NCBI RefSeq assembly: GCF_037203605.1
Contig: NZ_JBBDHC010000004.1
Location: forward strand, 164,124-228,123
Direction of reading: 5' to 3'
Length of the DNA stretch: 64,000 bases
From: Denitratimonas tolerans
GTDB taxonomy: Bacteria > Pseudomonadota > Gammaproteobacteria > Xanthomonadales > Xanthomonadaceae
Of this stretch, positions 8,962-19,214 are shown one piece after another. The position numbers and the translations under genes are program-made. The notes below the pieces were generated by a model. That model ran no database searches. It was given only the letters and a program-made list of their open reading frames with translations, and was not told the origin of the DNA. The stretch's first letter is position 1. Each line of letters opens with the position of its first letter.

Positions 8962-9020
8962 GGTGCCAATTCAATCACCAATTGCGCCAGGAGTGCAAGC
9001 GCTTTCTCCTGATAATCCAT
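8958..9020 (-). CDS. Possible 20-residue leader peptide coupled to amiC
   Basis: A tiny frame encodes 20 residues beginning MDYQEKALALLA. Its TGA overlaps the amiC ATG as ATGA. A purine-rich GGAAGG lies about 11 bases upstream of its start, while amiC itself has no obvious ribosome-binding site, so translation of this frame could deliver ribosomes to amiC. There is no homology evidence; it could be coincidence. Confidence 0.3.
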   Translation of the reverse strand: MDYQEKALALLAQLVIELAP

Positions 9021-9176
9021 GGTGTTAGCGAACCTTCCTACATCACGAAGCACGATACTCGCTTGGCCGGCACCGCAGCAGGCACCCGCGAATCGTTAAT
9101 TTTTTCTTGTGTTTCATGGCGTTGCGGGATCGCTTCCGGAAGATCCCGTACCCGCGCCGCGCCGGCCCCGCCCGGC

Positions 9177-9653
9177 TCACGCCACGGTGACCCAGGCGCG
9201 ATGGACGGCCTCGGCCCACGCGCGCCCGGCGGCAGAATGCGACACAAGGCGCGCGAGGCGCCCCGTCCCGTCCACCTGCAGCTGCAGCACCAGGTCGGGC
9301 GGCGGCAGCACGCCCTGCCCGCGCTGCGGCCATTCGACCAACCACAGGCGGGCGCGCTCGACCAGCTCGTCGAGCGCCAGATAGTGCAGCTCTTCGGGAT
9401 CCGCGATGCGGTAGAGATCGAGGTGGGCGACCTCGCCGGCGGCGGTGTCGTAGCGTTCGACCAGGGTGTAGGTGGGGCTGCGCACGCCGCCTGCGACGCC
9501 CAGCGCGCGCAGCAGCGCGCGGGCGGCCGTGGTCTTGCCGGCACCCAGGTCGCCGTCCAGCCAGGCGACCAGCCTGCCTTCGGGCAGGTGTTGGGCCAGC
9601 AGTGCGCCGAGGCGTTCGGTATCCGAGGGCGCGTGCAGCGAAAGTCCAGTCAC
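9177..9653 (-). CDS. tsaE: tRNA threonylcarbamoyladenosine biosynthesis ATPase TsaE
   Basis: Cytoplasmic P-loop ATPase of 158 residues (formerly YjeE) that works with TsaB and TsaD to make the t6A modification at position 37 of ANN-decoding tRNAs. The Walker A GDLGAGKTT is near residues 34-42, and the family motifs SPTYTLVERY and HLDLYRI are present. The length is normal for the family. Its ATG overlaps the stop of nnr (ATGA at 9650-9653), so the two are translated together. A 215-base gap separates it from amiC. Confidence 0.95.
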   Translation of the reverse strand: MTGLSLHAPSDTERLGALLAQHLPEGRLVAWLDGDLGAGKTTAARALLRALGVAGGVRSPTYTLVERYDTAAGEVAHLDLYRIADPEELHYLALDELVERARLWLVEWPQRGQGVLPPPDLVLQLQVDGTGRLARLVSHSAAGRAWAEAVHRAWVTVA

Positions 9654-11131
9654 GGGTTGGCCAGGCGGCGCAGGTGCGGGAACAGGTCGCTGGCGAGCAG
9701 GCCGCGTTCGCCACCGTCGCGCGCCGCGGCGTCGGCGGCGGCCGAGTGCAGCAAGGTGCCGGCACAGGCGGCATCGAAGGCGCGAAGGCCCTGCGCCCGC
9801 AGCGCCGCGATGGTGCCGGTCAGCACGTCACCCATGCCGCCCGAGGCCATGCCCGGGTTGCCGGCACCGATCACGATCGGCACCTCACCGTGCGCCGCGA
9901 CGATGCTGCCGGCACCCTTCAGCACCACCACGGCGTCGTATCGTTCCACCAGCGCCTGCGCCGCGCCGAAGCGGTCGCGCTCCACGCTGGGGACATCGGT
10001 GCCCAGGAGGCGCGCCGCCTCGCCCGGGTGCGGACTGAGCACGGCGTCGGGCACGCGGGTCTGGGTGATGGCCAGAAGATTCAGGCCATCGGCGTCGATC
10101 ACCGCAGGCAGGCCCAGCGCGACGGCGGCCTGGAACAGCGACTGCGACCACTCGCTGCGCCCCAGGCCCGGCCCCAGCGCCAGCACGTCGGCATTGGCGG
10201 CAAGCTGGCGCAGCCGCGCAGCGTCGCTGATCGCGTGCGGCATCGCCTCCGGGCGCGCCGCCAGCATCGGCGCGACGTGGCTTTCGCGCGTCGCCACCGT
10301 GACCAGCCCGGCTCCGCTGCGCAGCGCGCTTTCCACGCACAGGCGGATCGCGCCGCCGTAGCCGTGGTCGCCGCCGATGGCCAGCACGCGGCCGTGATCG
10401 CCCTTGTGCGCGTCGCGCTGCCGCGGTCTGAGCCAGCGCCCGAGCTGACCGACCTCGACCAGCCAGGCGGCCGGCGGCTGCGAGGCCCGGGTTTCGATCG
10501 GGACATCGAGCGTGGCCAGTTCCACCGGTCCGGCCAAGGCGCGCCCGCGTCCGGTGAAGAGGCCGCGCTTGTGCGAGATGAAGGACACCGTGCGGGTCGC
10601 CTTGACCGCCGCGCCGGGCGCAGCGCCGTTGTCGGCGTCCAGCCCCGAAGGCACGTCCATCGCCAGCACCGGGCGGCCGCTGGCGTTGATCGCCGCGATC
10701 AGCGCCGCGCCGATGCCTTCGGGCAGGCGCGACAGGCCGATCCCGAACAGTGCATCGACCATCACGTCGGCATCCGGGAGCGCGGTGCCGGGCGCGAACA
10801 GGATTTCCTCGCCGCCGGTTTCGCGCCAGTGCGAAAACGCCCGCGCCGCCGGCTCGACGACAGGCGGTTCGGGCATTCCCACCACTACGCTGACCTGCAT
10901 CCCGGCCATCCGGGCCAGGCGCGCGAAAACAAAACCGTCGCCACCGTTGTTGCCGCGCCCGCAGACCACGCACAGCCGCCGCGCCATCGGCCAGTCGAGC
11001 TTCATGCGCGCGAACGCCGCGGCAGCGGCGCGGGTCATCAGCGCGTAGGCGTCGATGCCGTCGTGTTCCATCGCGCGGGCCTCGAAGGCGCGCACGTCCT
11101 CGCAGCGGTAGAGCGGCAGGGGCTTGTCCAT
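9650..11131 (-). CDS. nnr: Bifunctional NAD(P)H-hydrate epimerase/dehydratase
   Basis: Repair enzyme of 493 residues that restores damaged NADHX and NADPHX. The N-terminal YjeF epimerase domain (about 1-215) shows CGRGNNGGDGF; the C-terminal ribokinase-like dehydratase domain (about 225-485) shows LSPHPGEAARLLG and the catalytic segment GMASGGMGDVLTG. The fusion of both activities is the usual gammaproteobacterial arrangement. It is the first gene of the nnr-tsaE-amiC run and is divergent from the pentaheme cytochrome across 136 bases. Confidence 0.95.
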   Translation of the reverse strand: MDKPLPLYRCEDVRAFEARAMEHDGIDAYALMTRAAAAAFARMKLDWPMARRLCVVCGRGNNGGDGFVFARLARMAGMQVSVVVGMPEPPVVEPAARAFSHWRETGGEEILFAPGTALPDADVMVDALFGIGLSRLPEGIGAALIAAINASGRPVLAMDVPSGLDADNGAAPGAAVKATRTVSFISHKRGLFTGRGRALAGPVELATLDVPIETRASQPPAAWLVEVGQLGRWLRPRQRDAHKGDHGRVLAIGGDHGYGGAIRLCVESALRSGAGLVTVATRESHVAPMLAARPEAMPHAISDAARLRQLAANADVLALGPGLGRSEWSQSLFQAAVALGLPAVIDADGLNLLAITQTRVPDAVLSPHPGEAARLLGTDVPSVERDRFGAAQALVERYDAVVVLKGAGSIVAAHGEVPIVIGAGNPGMASGGMGDVLTGTIAALRAQGLRAFDAACAGTLLHSAAADAAARDGGERGLLASDLFPHLRRLANP

Positions 11132-11201
11132 GGGCGGATTCTAGCGGGCATGCAGCGATCGGGATGAATCCGCGCCCCGGTTCAACGCGCCTTGCGCGGG
11201 C

Positions 11202-11215
11202 TTGACCCGCATCAA
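11202..11215 (+). promoter_or_regulatory. FNR/ANR-type box before the pentaheme cytochrome
   Basis: TTGACCCGCATCAA matches the FNR/ANR consensus TTGAT-N4-ATCAA with one change (C for T). A plausible -10, TAGCAT at 11239-11244, predicts transcription from about 11251, which puts the box centre near -42, the class II activator position. The -35 region is replaced by the box, as expected for such promoters. Confidence 0.6.
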
Positions 11216-11267
11216 GGCCCGCACCGGCTGCGCCCGCTTAGCATCCGGTCGAACGGGGAGAATGGCC

Positions 11268-12950
11268 ATGGCGCACCTACGCTGGGGACAATTCATGACG
11301 GCAGGCGCGGCGATCGCCCTCGCCGGCGTCGCGCTGGCGCAGGTGCCGATGACGCCGCTGGACTTCAAGGTGCCGGGCACCCAGTTCGGCGACATGCCCG
11401 CCTCCAACCTGTGGCCCGCCAACAACTGCCGCAGCTGCCACGGCTATTTCAACGAAGCCGCCGAGCCTTACGCGACCTGGGCCGGCAGCCTGATGGCGCT
11501 GGGCGGCAAGGATCCGCTGTTCTTCGCGCAGATGACCAACGCCAATCAGGATGTCGCCAACGTCGGCACCTTCTGCCTGCGCTGCCACGTGCCGGTCGCC
11601 GTCGTCAGCGGCCACGCCGACGATGCGTCGGGCAACTCGCTCGACGCGCGCGACCGGGAAGGCGTCACCTGCCACTTCTGCCACAGCATGGTCGACCCGC
11701 AGTACCAGTCGGGCGTCAGTCCGCCGGAGGACGCGGCCATCCTCGCGGCGCTGACCGACGTGCCACAGTTCACCGCCAACGCCATGTTCGTGCTCGACCC
11801 CCAGGGCCGCCGGCGCGGCCCGCGCAGCGACCATCAGGCCGACCACGAGCTGCTGGTCTCGCCCTTCCTGCGCGACTCGCGCCTGTGCGGCACCTGCCAC
11901 GACGTGGGCAACGTCGCGGTGTCCAAGCTCCCGGACGGACGCTACCGCTACAACGCAATCAACGCCGAGGCACCCGATCACGATCCGTGGACGCAGTTCC
12001 CGCTGGAGCGCACCTTCACCGAATGGCAGCTCTCCGCCTTCGCCGACGGTGGCGTGGATCTGGGCGGCCGCTTCGGCGGCAGCCGCGGCAACGTGGTGTC
12101 GAGCTGCCAGGACTGCCACATGCCGACGACGGCATCGCAGGCCTGCAGCTACGGGCCGGTGCGGCAGGACATGGCCACCCACGATTTCGCCGGCGCGGCC
12201 GTGCCCTCGCTCGACCTGATCGCGGCCTACACGGCCAACGATCCGGCGGTCGATCCCGCGCACATCGCCGCCGGCCGCGCCAAAGCGCTCTCGATGCTGC
12301 AGCGCGCCGCCACCATCGAGCTGAGTCTCACGGCGAGTACCGTGCTGGCGCGGGTGCTCAACCAGACCGGCCACAAGCTGCCGACCGGCCATATCGAAGG
12401 CCGCCGCGTCTGGCTCAACCTGCGGTTCTTCGACGCCAGCGGCGCGCTCGTGCTGGAGCGCGGCCACTACGACACGGCCGAGGCCCATCTCGACGAAGCC
12501 GGCACCACGGTATACGAAATGCTGGTCGCGCTGAGCGACGACGCGGCGGCCGCCACCGGCAAGCCCGCGGGCGTCACCACCCACATGGCGCTGGCCGACA
12601 CGATTTGGAAGGACACCCGCATCCCGCCGCGCGGCTTCGACAACGCCGCCTTTGCCGACGGCGGCGCGCCGGCCGTGGGCATCGGCTACGCCGATGGCCA
12701 GTACTGGCACGACACCTCGGTGACGCTCCCGACAGGCGCGGTGCGGGTCGATGCGACGCTCTATTACCAGTCACTCACCCGCCACTACATCGAGGCGCTG
12801 CGCGACGGCAACGCCACCGACCACTGGGGCCAGACCCTGCACAACCTCTGGCAGGCCACCGGGCGCGGCGCGCCCATTGCGATGGCCTCCGAACGCCTGA
12901 CCTGGGGCGATATGATCTTCAGCGACGGGCTCGAAGGCACCGCGCCCTGA
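11268..12950 (+). CDS. Periplasmic multiheme (pentaheme) cytochrome c
   Basis: Exported cytochrome of 560 residues. An N-terminal signal peptide (cleavage near GVALA) is followed by five CxxCH heme motifs: CRSCH (54-58), CLRCH (from about 103), CHFCH (from about 135), CGTCH and CQDCH, all in the N-terminal half. The C-terminal half is a heme-free beta-rich region containing HKLPTGH, as in cytochrome c554-like multiheme proteins. The start at 11268 lies 7 bases after GGGGAG; an ATG at 11262 is too close to that site. The partner reductase or substrate is unknown. Heme attachment would need the Ccm system encoded at 54.2-61.1 kb. The upstream FNR-type box suggests expression under low oxygen. 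Confidence 0.88.
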   Translation: MAHLRWGQFMTAGAAIALAGVALAQVPMTPLDFKVPGTQFGDMPASNLWPANNCRSCHGYFNEAAEPYATWAGSLMALGGKDPLFFAQMTNANQDVANVGTFCLRCHVPVAVVSGHADDASGNSLDARDREGVTCHFCHSMVDPQYQSGVSPPEDAAILAALTDVPQFTANAMFVLDPQGRRRGPRSDHQADHELLVSPFLRDSRLCGTCHDVGNVAVSKLPDGRYRYNAINAEAPDHDPWTQFPLERTFTEWQLSAFADGGVDLGGRFGGSRGNVVSSCQDCHMPTTASQACSYGPVRQDMATHDFAGAAVPSLDLIAAYTANDPAVDPAHIAAGRAKALSMLQRAATIELSLTASTVLARVLNQTGHKLPTGHIEGRRVWLNLRFFDASGALVLERGHYDTAEAHLDEAGTTVYEMLVALSDDAAAATGKPAGVTTHMALADTIWKDTRIPPRGFDNAAFADGGAPAVGIGYADGQYWHDTSVTLPTGAVRVDATLYYQSLTRHYIEALRDGNATDHWGQTLHNLWQATGRGAPIAMASERLTWGDMIFSDGLEGTAP

Positions 12951-12968
12951 ACCGCGCCGCACGCGCGC

Positions 12969-14777
12969 TCAGTCCGCCGCCAGTTCCACGCAGTTGCGCC
13001 CTGCCGCCTTGGCGCGGTAAAGCGCGGCATCGGCGGCCCGGATCCAGGCGGAAAAATCCCGGGTGCCGGGACCGAACACCGCAACCCCGATGCTGATCGT
13101 GACGAGAACGCGCTCGCCCCGGGACTCCAGGACCAGGGACCCCACCGCGCGGCGGATCGACGAGGCCAGTTCGATCGCGCCCGCCTTGCCCAGGTCCGGG
13201 CACAGCAGCGCGAATTCCTCGCCGCCCATGCGCGTGACCAGCGCCGTCGCCGGCACCAGCGACTGGAGCAGTTCGGCCACCGTGGCCAGCACCTGATCCC
13301 CGAACGGATGGCCGTAGCGATCATTGATGGACTTGAAATAATCCAGGTCGGTCATCATCAGCACGTGCCCGCGCTCCTCGCTGTCCGGCTCGGGCAGCAG
13401 TGCGCCAGCCAGCTCATTGAGCGCGCGCCGGTTCGGAATGCCGGTCAGCGCATCGCGGTAAGCCTGCACGCGCAGCGCTTCCGCCAGCCGCCGCTGTGCG
13501 CGCAGCAGCCGGATCACCACCGCCAGCCCCGCGATCAGGGCCAGGATCAGGATCCCGACGGCCCACATCACCTGGCGCTGGCGAGCCAGCGCGGCTTCGC
13601 TGCGCTCGGCTTCGAGCCGGGCCTGTTCCAGCGCCAGCTCCTGGGCGCGCTTTTCGGTTTCCAATTCGCGAATCTGCAGCTGCTGCTCGCGCTCGCGGAA
13701 CTTGAGTTCGAGCGATTCGAGCTCCTGGCCATCGCCCAGATGCATGCCGGTGTCCTTCAAGGCCAGCGCGCGGGCCTGCACCTCGCGGGCGCGCGGCGAA
13801 TCGCCCTCGACCGCGAGCAGCAGGTCCGCCTGCGTCTGCAGCAGGTCTCCCAGGAGCAGGGGCTGTTCCATCGGTGCGACCAGCGCAAGCGCCTGATCCA
13901 ACTCGGTCTGGGCCTCGTCATACCGCTTCAGCCCGACCAGCGCATCGGCCCGGACGCCGCGCGAGATGGCCATGCTGATCGGGCTGGATACGGCGATTGC
14001 CGCATCCAGCGCTTCCTGCGCCATCGCCAGCGCCTCCGCATGGCGCTCGATGATGATCAGGTCGCCGGCCATGGATCCTGCGGTACGCGCCGCCAGACCC
14101 TTCAGGCCCAGCGCCAGGAAATGCTGCCTGGCTCCCTGCCAGCGCTCGATCGCCTGCTGCGGCTGGCCGGCGCGGCTGAGCGCGCTGGCGTCGAGGTAAT
14201 CCGCACGCGCCATGAAGACGGCATCGCCTGAAGCCTGCGCCAGGCGACGGTAACGGTGGCAGTGCTCCAGCGCGGTCTGCGCAAGGTCTGCGGCAATGTA
14301 GGCGCTGCAAAGCTCGCCGGCGGCGGTGATGCGCGCCAGCGGGTCGTCCTGGGCAAAAACCCGGTTGGCCGCTTCGAGCACCATCACCAGGCCGGCCCGC
14401 GCGTCGCCCGCATCGATCAGGCGCGCGCCGCGCAGGAATCCCGCGTAGCTGCGCGCGACCTCATCCTCGTGTTCGCGCGCGAGGCGCTCGAGCCGGGTGG
14501 TGATGGCATCGAGCGCGTCATCTTCCGACGCACCGATCGCGGCCGCGCCCATGTACCAGAGCAGCATTCGCTCGCCCGCCGGATTGCCCTGGAATACCCC
14601 ATCGGCCAGCACCCGCCAGCCTTCCTCGAGCCCGGCGGCGCGATCGGTAGCCGCGCGCAGCCGGTATTGGGCCAGATCGAAGCCGTTCGCCTGTGCGCAC
14701 GCGCAGGCGAACACCAGCAGGATCGGCAGCATTCCTGCGACGAGATGCCTCAGGTGGCTGGAGCCGGATGTCGGCAC
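12969..14777 (-). CDS. TPR-containing diguanylate cyclase (GGDEF)
   Basis: Membrane-anchored sensor of 602 residues that should make cyclic di-GMP. It has an N-terminal signal peptide (ending CAQA), a long periplasmic helical region with TPR-like repeats (about 30-345), a coiled coil rich in Glu, Gln and Arg, one transmembrane helix (about 395-415) and a C-terminal GGDEF domain. The catalytic signature is intact as MGGEEF. The inhibitory RxxD site normally just before it is not seen (sequence PATALVTR), so product inhibition may be absent. It converges on the cytochrome gene and lies 15 bases after purA. The signal sensed is unknown. Confidence 0.92.
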   Translation of the reverse strand: MPTSGSSHLRHLVAGMLPILLVFACACAQANGFDLAQYRLRAATDRAAGLEEGWRVLADGVFQGNPAGERMLLWYMGAAAIGASEDDALDAITTRLERLAREHEDEVARSYAGFLRGARLIDAGDARAGLVMVLEAANRVFAQDDPLARITAAGELCSAYIAADLAQTALEHCHRYRRLAQASGDAVFMARADYLDASALSRAGQPQQAIERWQGARQHFLALGLKGLAARTAGSMAGDLIIIERHAEALAMAQEALDAAIAVSSPISMAISRGVRADALVGLKRYDEAQTELDQALALVAPMEQPLLLGDLLQTQADLLLAVEGDSPRAREVQARALALKDTGMHLGDGQELESLELKFREREQQLQIRELETEKRAQELALEQARLEAERSEAALARQRQVMWAVGILILALIAGLAVVIRLLRAQRRLAEALRVQAYRDALTGIPNRRALNELAGALLPEPDSEERGHVLMMTDLDYFKSINDRYGHPFGDQVLATVAELLQSLVPATALVTRMGGEEFALLCPDLGKAGAIELASSIRRAVGSLVLESRGERVLVTISIGVAVFGPGTRDFSAWIRAADAALYRAKAAGRNCVELAAD

Positions 14778-14792
14778 GGTCGCGCCCGCGCC

Positions 14793-16085
<1,293 letters not shown>

Positions 16086-16238
16086 TGCCCTGCTCCTTCA
16101 TGTTTGTGCGGCCGCTCATCGGGAGACGGGCCGCAGGAAAACAAGACGCCCATCGCATGCGCGCCGCACGCTCCGCACCAGGCTGCATCGGGCAGGCTGG
16201 TGCGGGGTGGCGCGCGTGGAACGCACGGTCCGGACGCG

Positions 16239-16266
16239 AAAAAAGCCGGAGACTGCCCCGGCTTTT
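16239..16266 (-). terminator. Rho-independent terminator of recA-recX
   Basis: On the minus strand a CCGG-rich stem (GCCGG pairing with CCGGC) closes a short loop and is followed by TTTTTT. The plus strand reads AAAAAAGCCGG at 16239-16249 and CCGGCTTTTT at 16257-16266. It lies about 95 bases after the recX stop and before purA. Confidence 0.8.
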
Positions 16267-16361
16267 TCGGATTATCCCGCAATTTGCGGCGGGCTGCTCG
16301 CGCCGAGGCCCCGCGCTTGCCGCGCTACGGCGGCCTGCCCTGCACCGAGAGTCGGCCTGAT

Positions 16362-17017
16362 TCAGTCGTCCTCCGCAGCGTGCGCCAGCGCCCGGCGGAC
16401 GTCATCCAGCTCAAAACCACGGCGCTGCAAAAACGCGCCCTGCCGCGCCAGCGACTGGCGCGTGGTCGCGCGTCGGGTGCCGAAGCGCTTCTGCAGCTGC
16501 GCCTGCGCGGCGCGGCCCCAATCCATCCCGCAGGCATCGAGCGCGGTGGCGATGAGCGCTTCATCCAGCCCGTGGGTGCGCAGTTCGGCACGAATCCTCA
16601 ACGGCCCGTAGCCGCCCTGCGCGCGATGCCGCGCGAGCGCTGCGGCGTAGCGCTGGTCATCCTGCCAACCCTCCCGGACAAGCAGCTCCACCGCCTCGCA
16701 CGCCGCATCGGCGCTGAAGCCACGATCGGTGAGCTTGCGGACCAGCTCACGCTGCGAGTGCTCGCGCCGCGCGAGCAGCTCGATGGCCTTGCGGCGCGGA
16801 TCGGGCGCGCCGGCGTCGGCGTTCCGGCCACATGTGCGAGGCGTATCTCCGTACTCCGCTGCGCCGACCGCGGCGGCGCCCGGGCGCTGCTCCACGGCGG
16901 TGTCGTCCGGTGCCCGCACATCCGGCGGCGAGGCCGCGCGCGCAGGATCGAGCAGGCGGGAAGCGCGCCCGATCAGGCCGGCGGCATCCGCCGGCAGGAT
17001 CGGACGCCGATCGGCGT

Positions 17018-17021
<4 letters not shown>
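16362..17021 (-). CDS. recX: Recombination regulator RecX
   Basis: RecA-binding regulator of 219 residues that limits RecA filament growth. The three-helix repeats of the family are present: RRKAIELLARREHSQ, the segment around REGWQDDQRYA, and the closing FLQRRGFELDDV. A GTG start overlaps the recA stop as GTGA, so RecX synthesis is coupled to RecA. About 70 residues precede the recognisable RecX domain, making it longer than most family members; this Ala/Pro-rich extension has no known motif. An internal start would shorten it but no good candidate with a ribosome-binding site was seen. Confidence 0.92.
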
Positions 17022-18055
<1,034 letters not shown>

Positions 18056-18082
18056 GGGAAAATCCTCGGATGGGGTGAATTG

Positions 18083-18101
18083 GCAGTAGTGAAACTGATG
18101 G
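18083..18101. promoter_or_regulatory. Possible LexA box upstream of recA
   Basis: The segment containing AGTAGTGAAACTGAT keeps the AGTAGT half-site and part of the ACTACT half-site of the Xanthomonas LexA operator, about 30 bases upstream of recA. The match is clearly weaker than the one at lexA, and no clear -35/-10 pair accompanies it. Confidence 0.35.
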
Positions 18102-18281
18102 GGTGAAGTGGATGGAAAGCAGTCTATCGGGGCGTCGTCTCAAATCCTGAGACAGCCACCCACGGCAACCAGCATCCCGCGCGCCGCGCTGGCGCGACAT
18201 CGGCCGCCATCGCGATCGCGCATCGGAAAACGCCCCGGTCGCGGCGCGCCGCATCACGACATCCGACCCGACGGCACGCGC

Positions 18282-18947
18282 TCATCGCCGTGTACCGGGA
18301 TTGGGCCGCAGCAGGCCGCAATAGAGGCCTTCGACGGCAAAATCGGCATCGGCAGGGACCACGATCGGCGCGTAGCCGGCATTGCAGGGCAGCAGTCGAA
18401 TGCCCTGTGCCGAGGTTTCCAGCCGCTTGATGGTGATTTCCTCGTCGATGCGCGCCACGACGATCTGGCCGCTGCGCGCCAGCGCCGTGCGCTGGACCCC
18501 GACGAGATCGCCGTGAAGGATGCCCTCGTCGCGCATCGAATCGCCTTCGACGCGCAGGAGATAGTCGGGCGACGGCCGGAACAGGCCGCGATCAATGGCC
18601 AGGGTGTCGTCGCTTCCGGCGTCGGCACCCGACCCGATCGGCCCGCCCGCCGCCACGCGTCCAAGGATCGGCAGCCGCAGCACATCGTCCGGAGCCTGCG
18701 CCTTCGCGAACGGCAGCTCCGGCTGCCTGCCGGCCACCGGCACCCGCAGCCGGATCCCACGCGCGCGACCGGGCAATCGCTCGATCGCACCGGCCGCCTC
18801 CAGCGCCTCGAGGTGGTATTGCGCAGCGCGCAGGCTGCGGAAGCCAAGCGCACTGGCGATCTCCGCCTGTGAAGGCGGCAGGCCGTCGGCCTCGATGCGT
18901 TCGGCGATGAGGGAGAGGACGGCGTGCTGAGTGTCGGTCAGAAGCAT
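18282..18947 (-). CDS. lexA: SOS repressor LexA
   Basis: Repressor-protease of 221 residues controlling the SOS response. An N-terminal winged helix (PSQAEIASALGF, about 25-36) precedes an S24 peptidase domain. The self-cleavage bond is Ala100-Gly101 (RVAAGG), with catalytic Ser137 (GDSMRDEG) and Lys174 (EITIKRLE). It is slightly longer than E. coli LexA, as in xanthomonads. No ribosome-binding site precedes the ATG; a promoter lies so close that the mRNA probably begins at the ATG itself. A strong LexA box covers the -10, so it represses itself. recA and recX follow. Confidence 0.96.
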   Translation of the reverse strand: MLLTDTQHAVLSLIAERIEADGLPPSQAEIASALGFRSLRAAQYHLEALEAAGAIERLPGRARGIRLRVPVAGRQPELPFAKAQAPDDVLRLPILGRVAAGGPIGSGADAGSDDTLAIDRGLFRPSPDYLLRVEGDSMRDEGILHGDLVGVQRTALARSGQIVVARIDEEITIKRLETSAQGIRLLPCNAGYAPIVVPADADFAVEGLYCGLLRPNPGTRR

Positions 18948-18982
18948 TTGTAAGTAATACTACTACATGCTTTCGGCGTCAA
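18948..18982 (-). promoter_or_regulatory. lexA promoter with overlapping LexA operator
   Basis: On the minus strand: -35 TTGACG (18982-18977), a 17-base spacer, -10 TATTAC (18959-18954), then 6 bases to the lexA ATG, so transcription should start at or next to the A of the ATG. Positions 18948-18966 match the Xanthomonas-type LexA box (TTAGTAGTAATACTACTAA as recalled) at 15 of 19 positions, including 13 in a row, and overlap the -10. Confidence 0.8.
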
Positions 18983-19058
18983 CAGCACTTGACCCGCAGG
19001 AGGTGTTTTTCCCGGCTATGCTTCCGTGCTTCGTCGATCCGACAAGGGATTCATTGGC

Positions 19059-19214
19059 ATGCTGCTGCGCGTGTTCTGCTGCCTGTGTGCGCTGTTCCTG
19101 CATGTCCCGGCCAGCCATGCGGCAGTCGGGAAACCGCGCGCTACCGCACCGCCAGCGGCGCAATTGCGCCGCGGCGCAGCGGCTTCACCGGATCGGCCTC
19201 CAGCTTGCGCGTGA
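19059..19214 (+). CDS. Possible small secreted peptide or signal-peptide remnant
   Basis: A 51-residue frame starts with a convincing secretion signal (MLLRVFCCLCALFL, then a cleavage-like ASHAA) but continues into low-complexity sequence that overlaps the 3' end of the convergent S41 protease by 74 bases. It may be the surviving 5' end of a lost exported gene, or a chance frame. No homology is recognised. Confidence 0.2.
   Translation: MLLRVFCCLCALFLHVPASHAAVGKPRATAPPAAQLRRGAAASPDRPPACA

Noticed and set aside
9043..9117. 24-residue basic frame starting MKHKKKLTIRG upstream of amiC
   Set aside because: No ribosome-binding site, no coupling to a neighbour and no conserved feature; the AT-rich stretch alone explains the Lys run.
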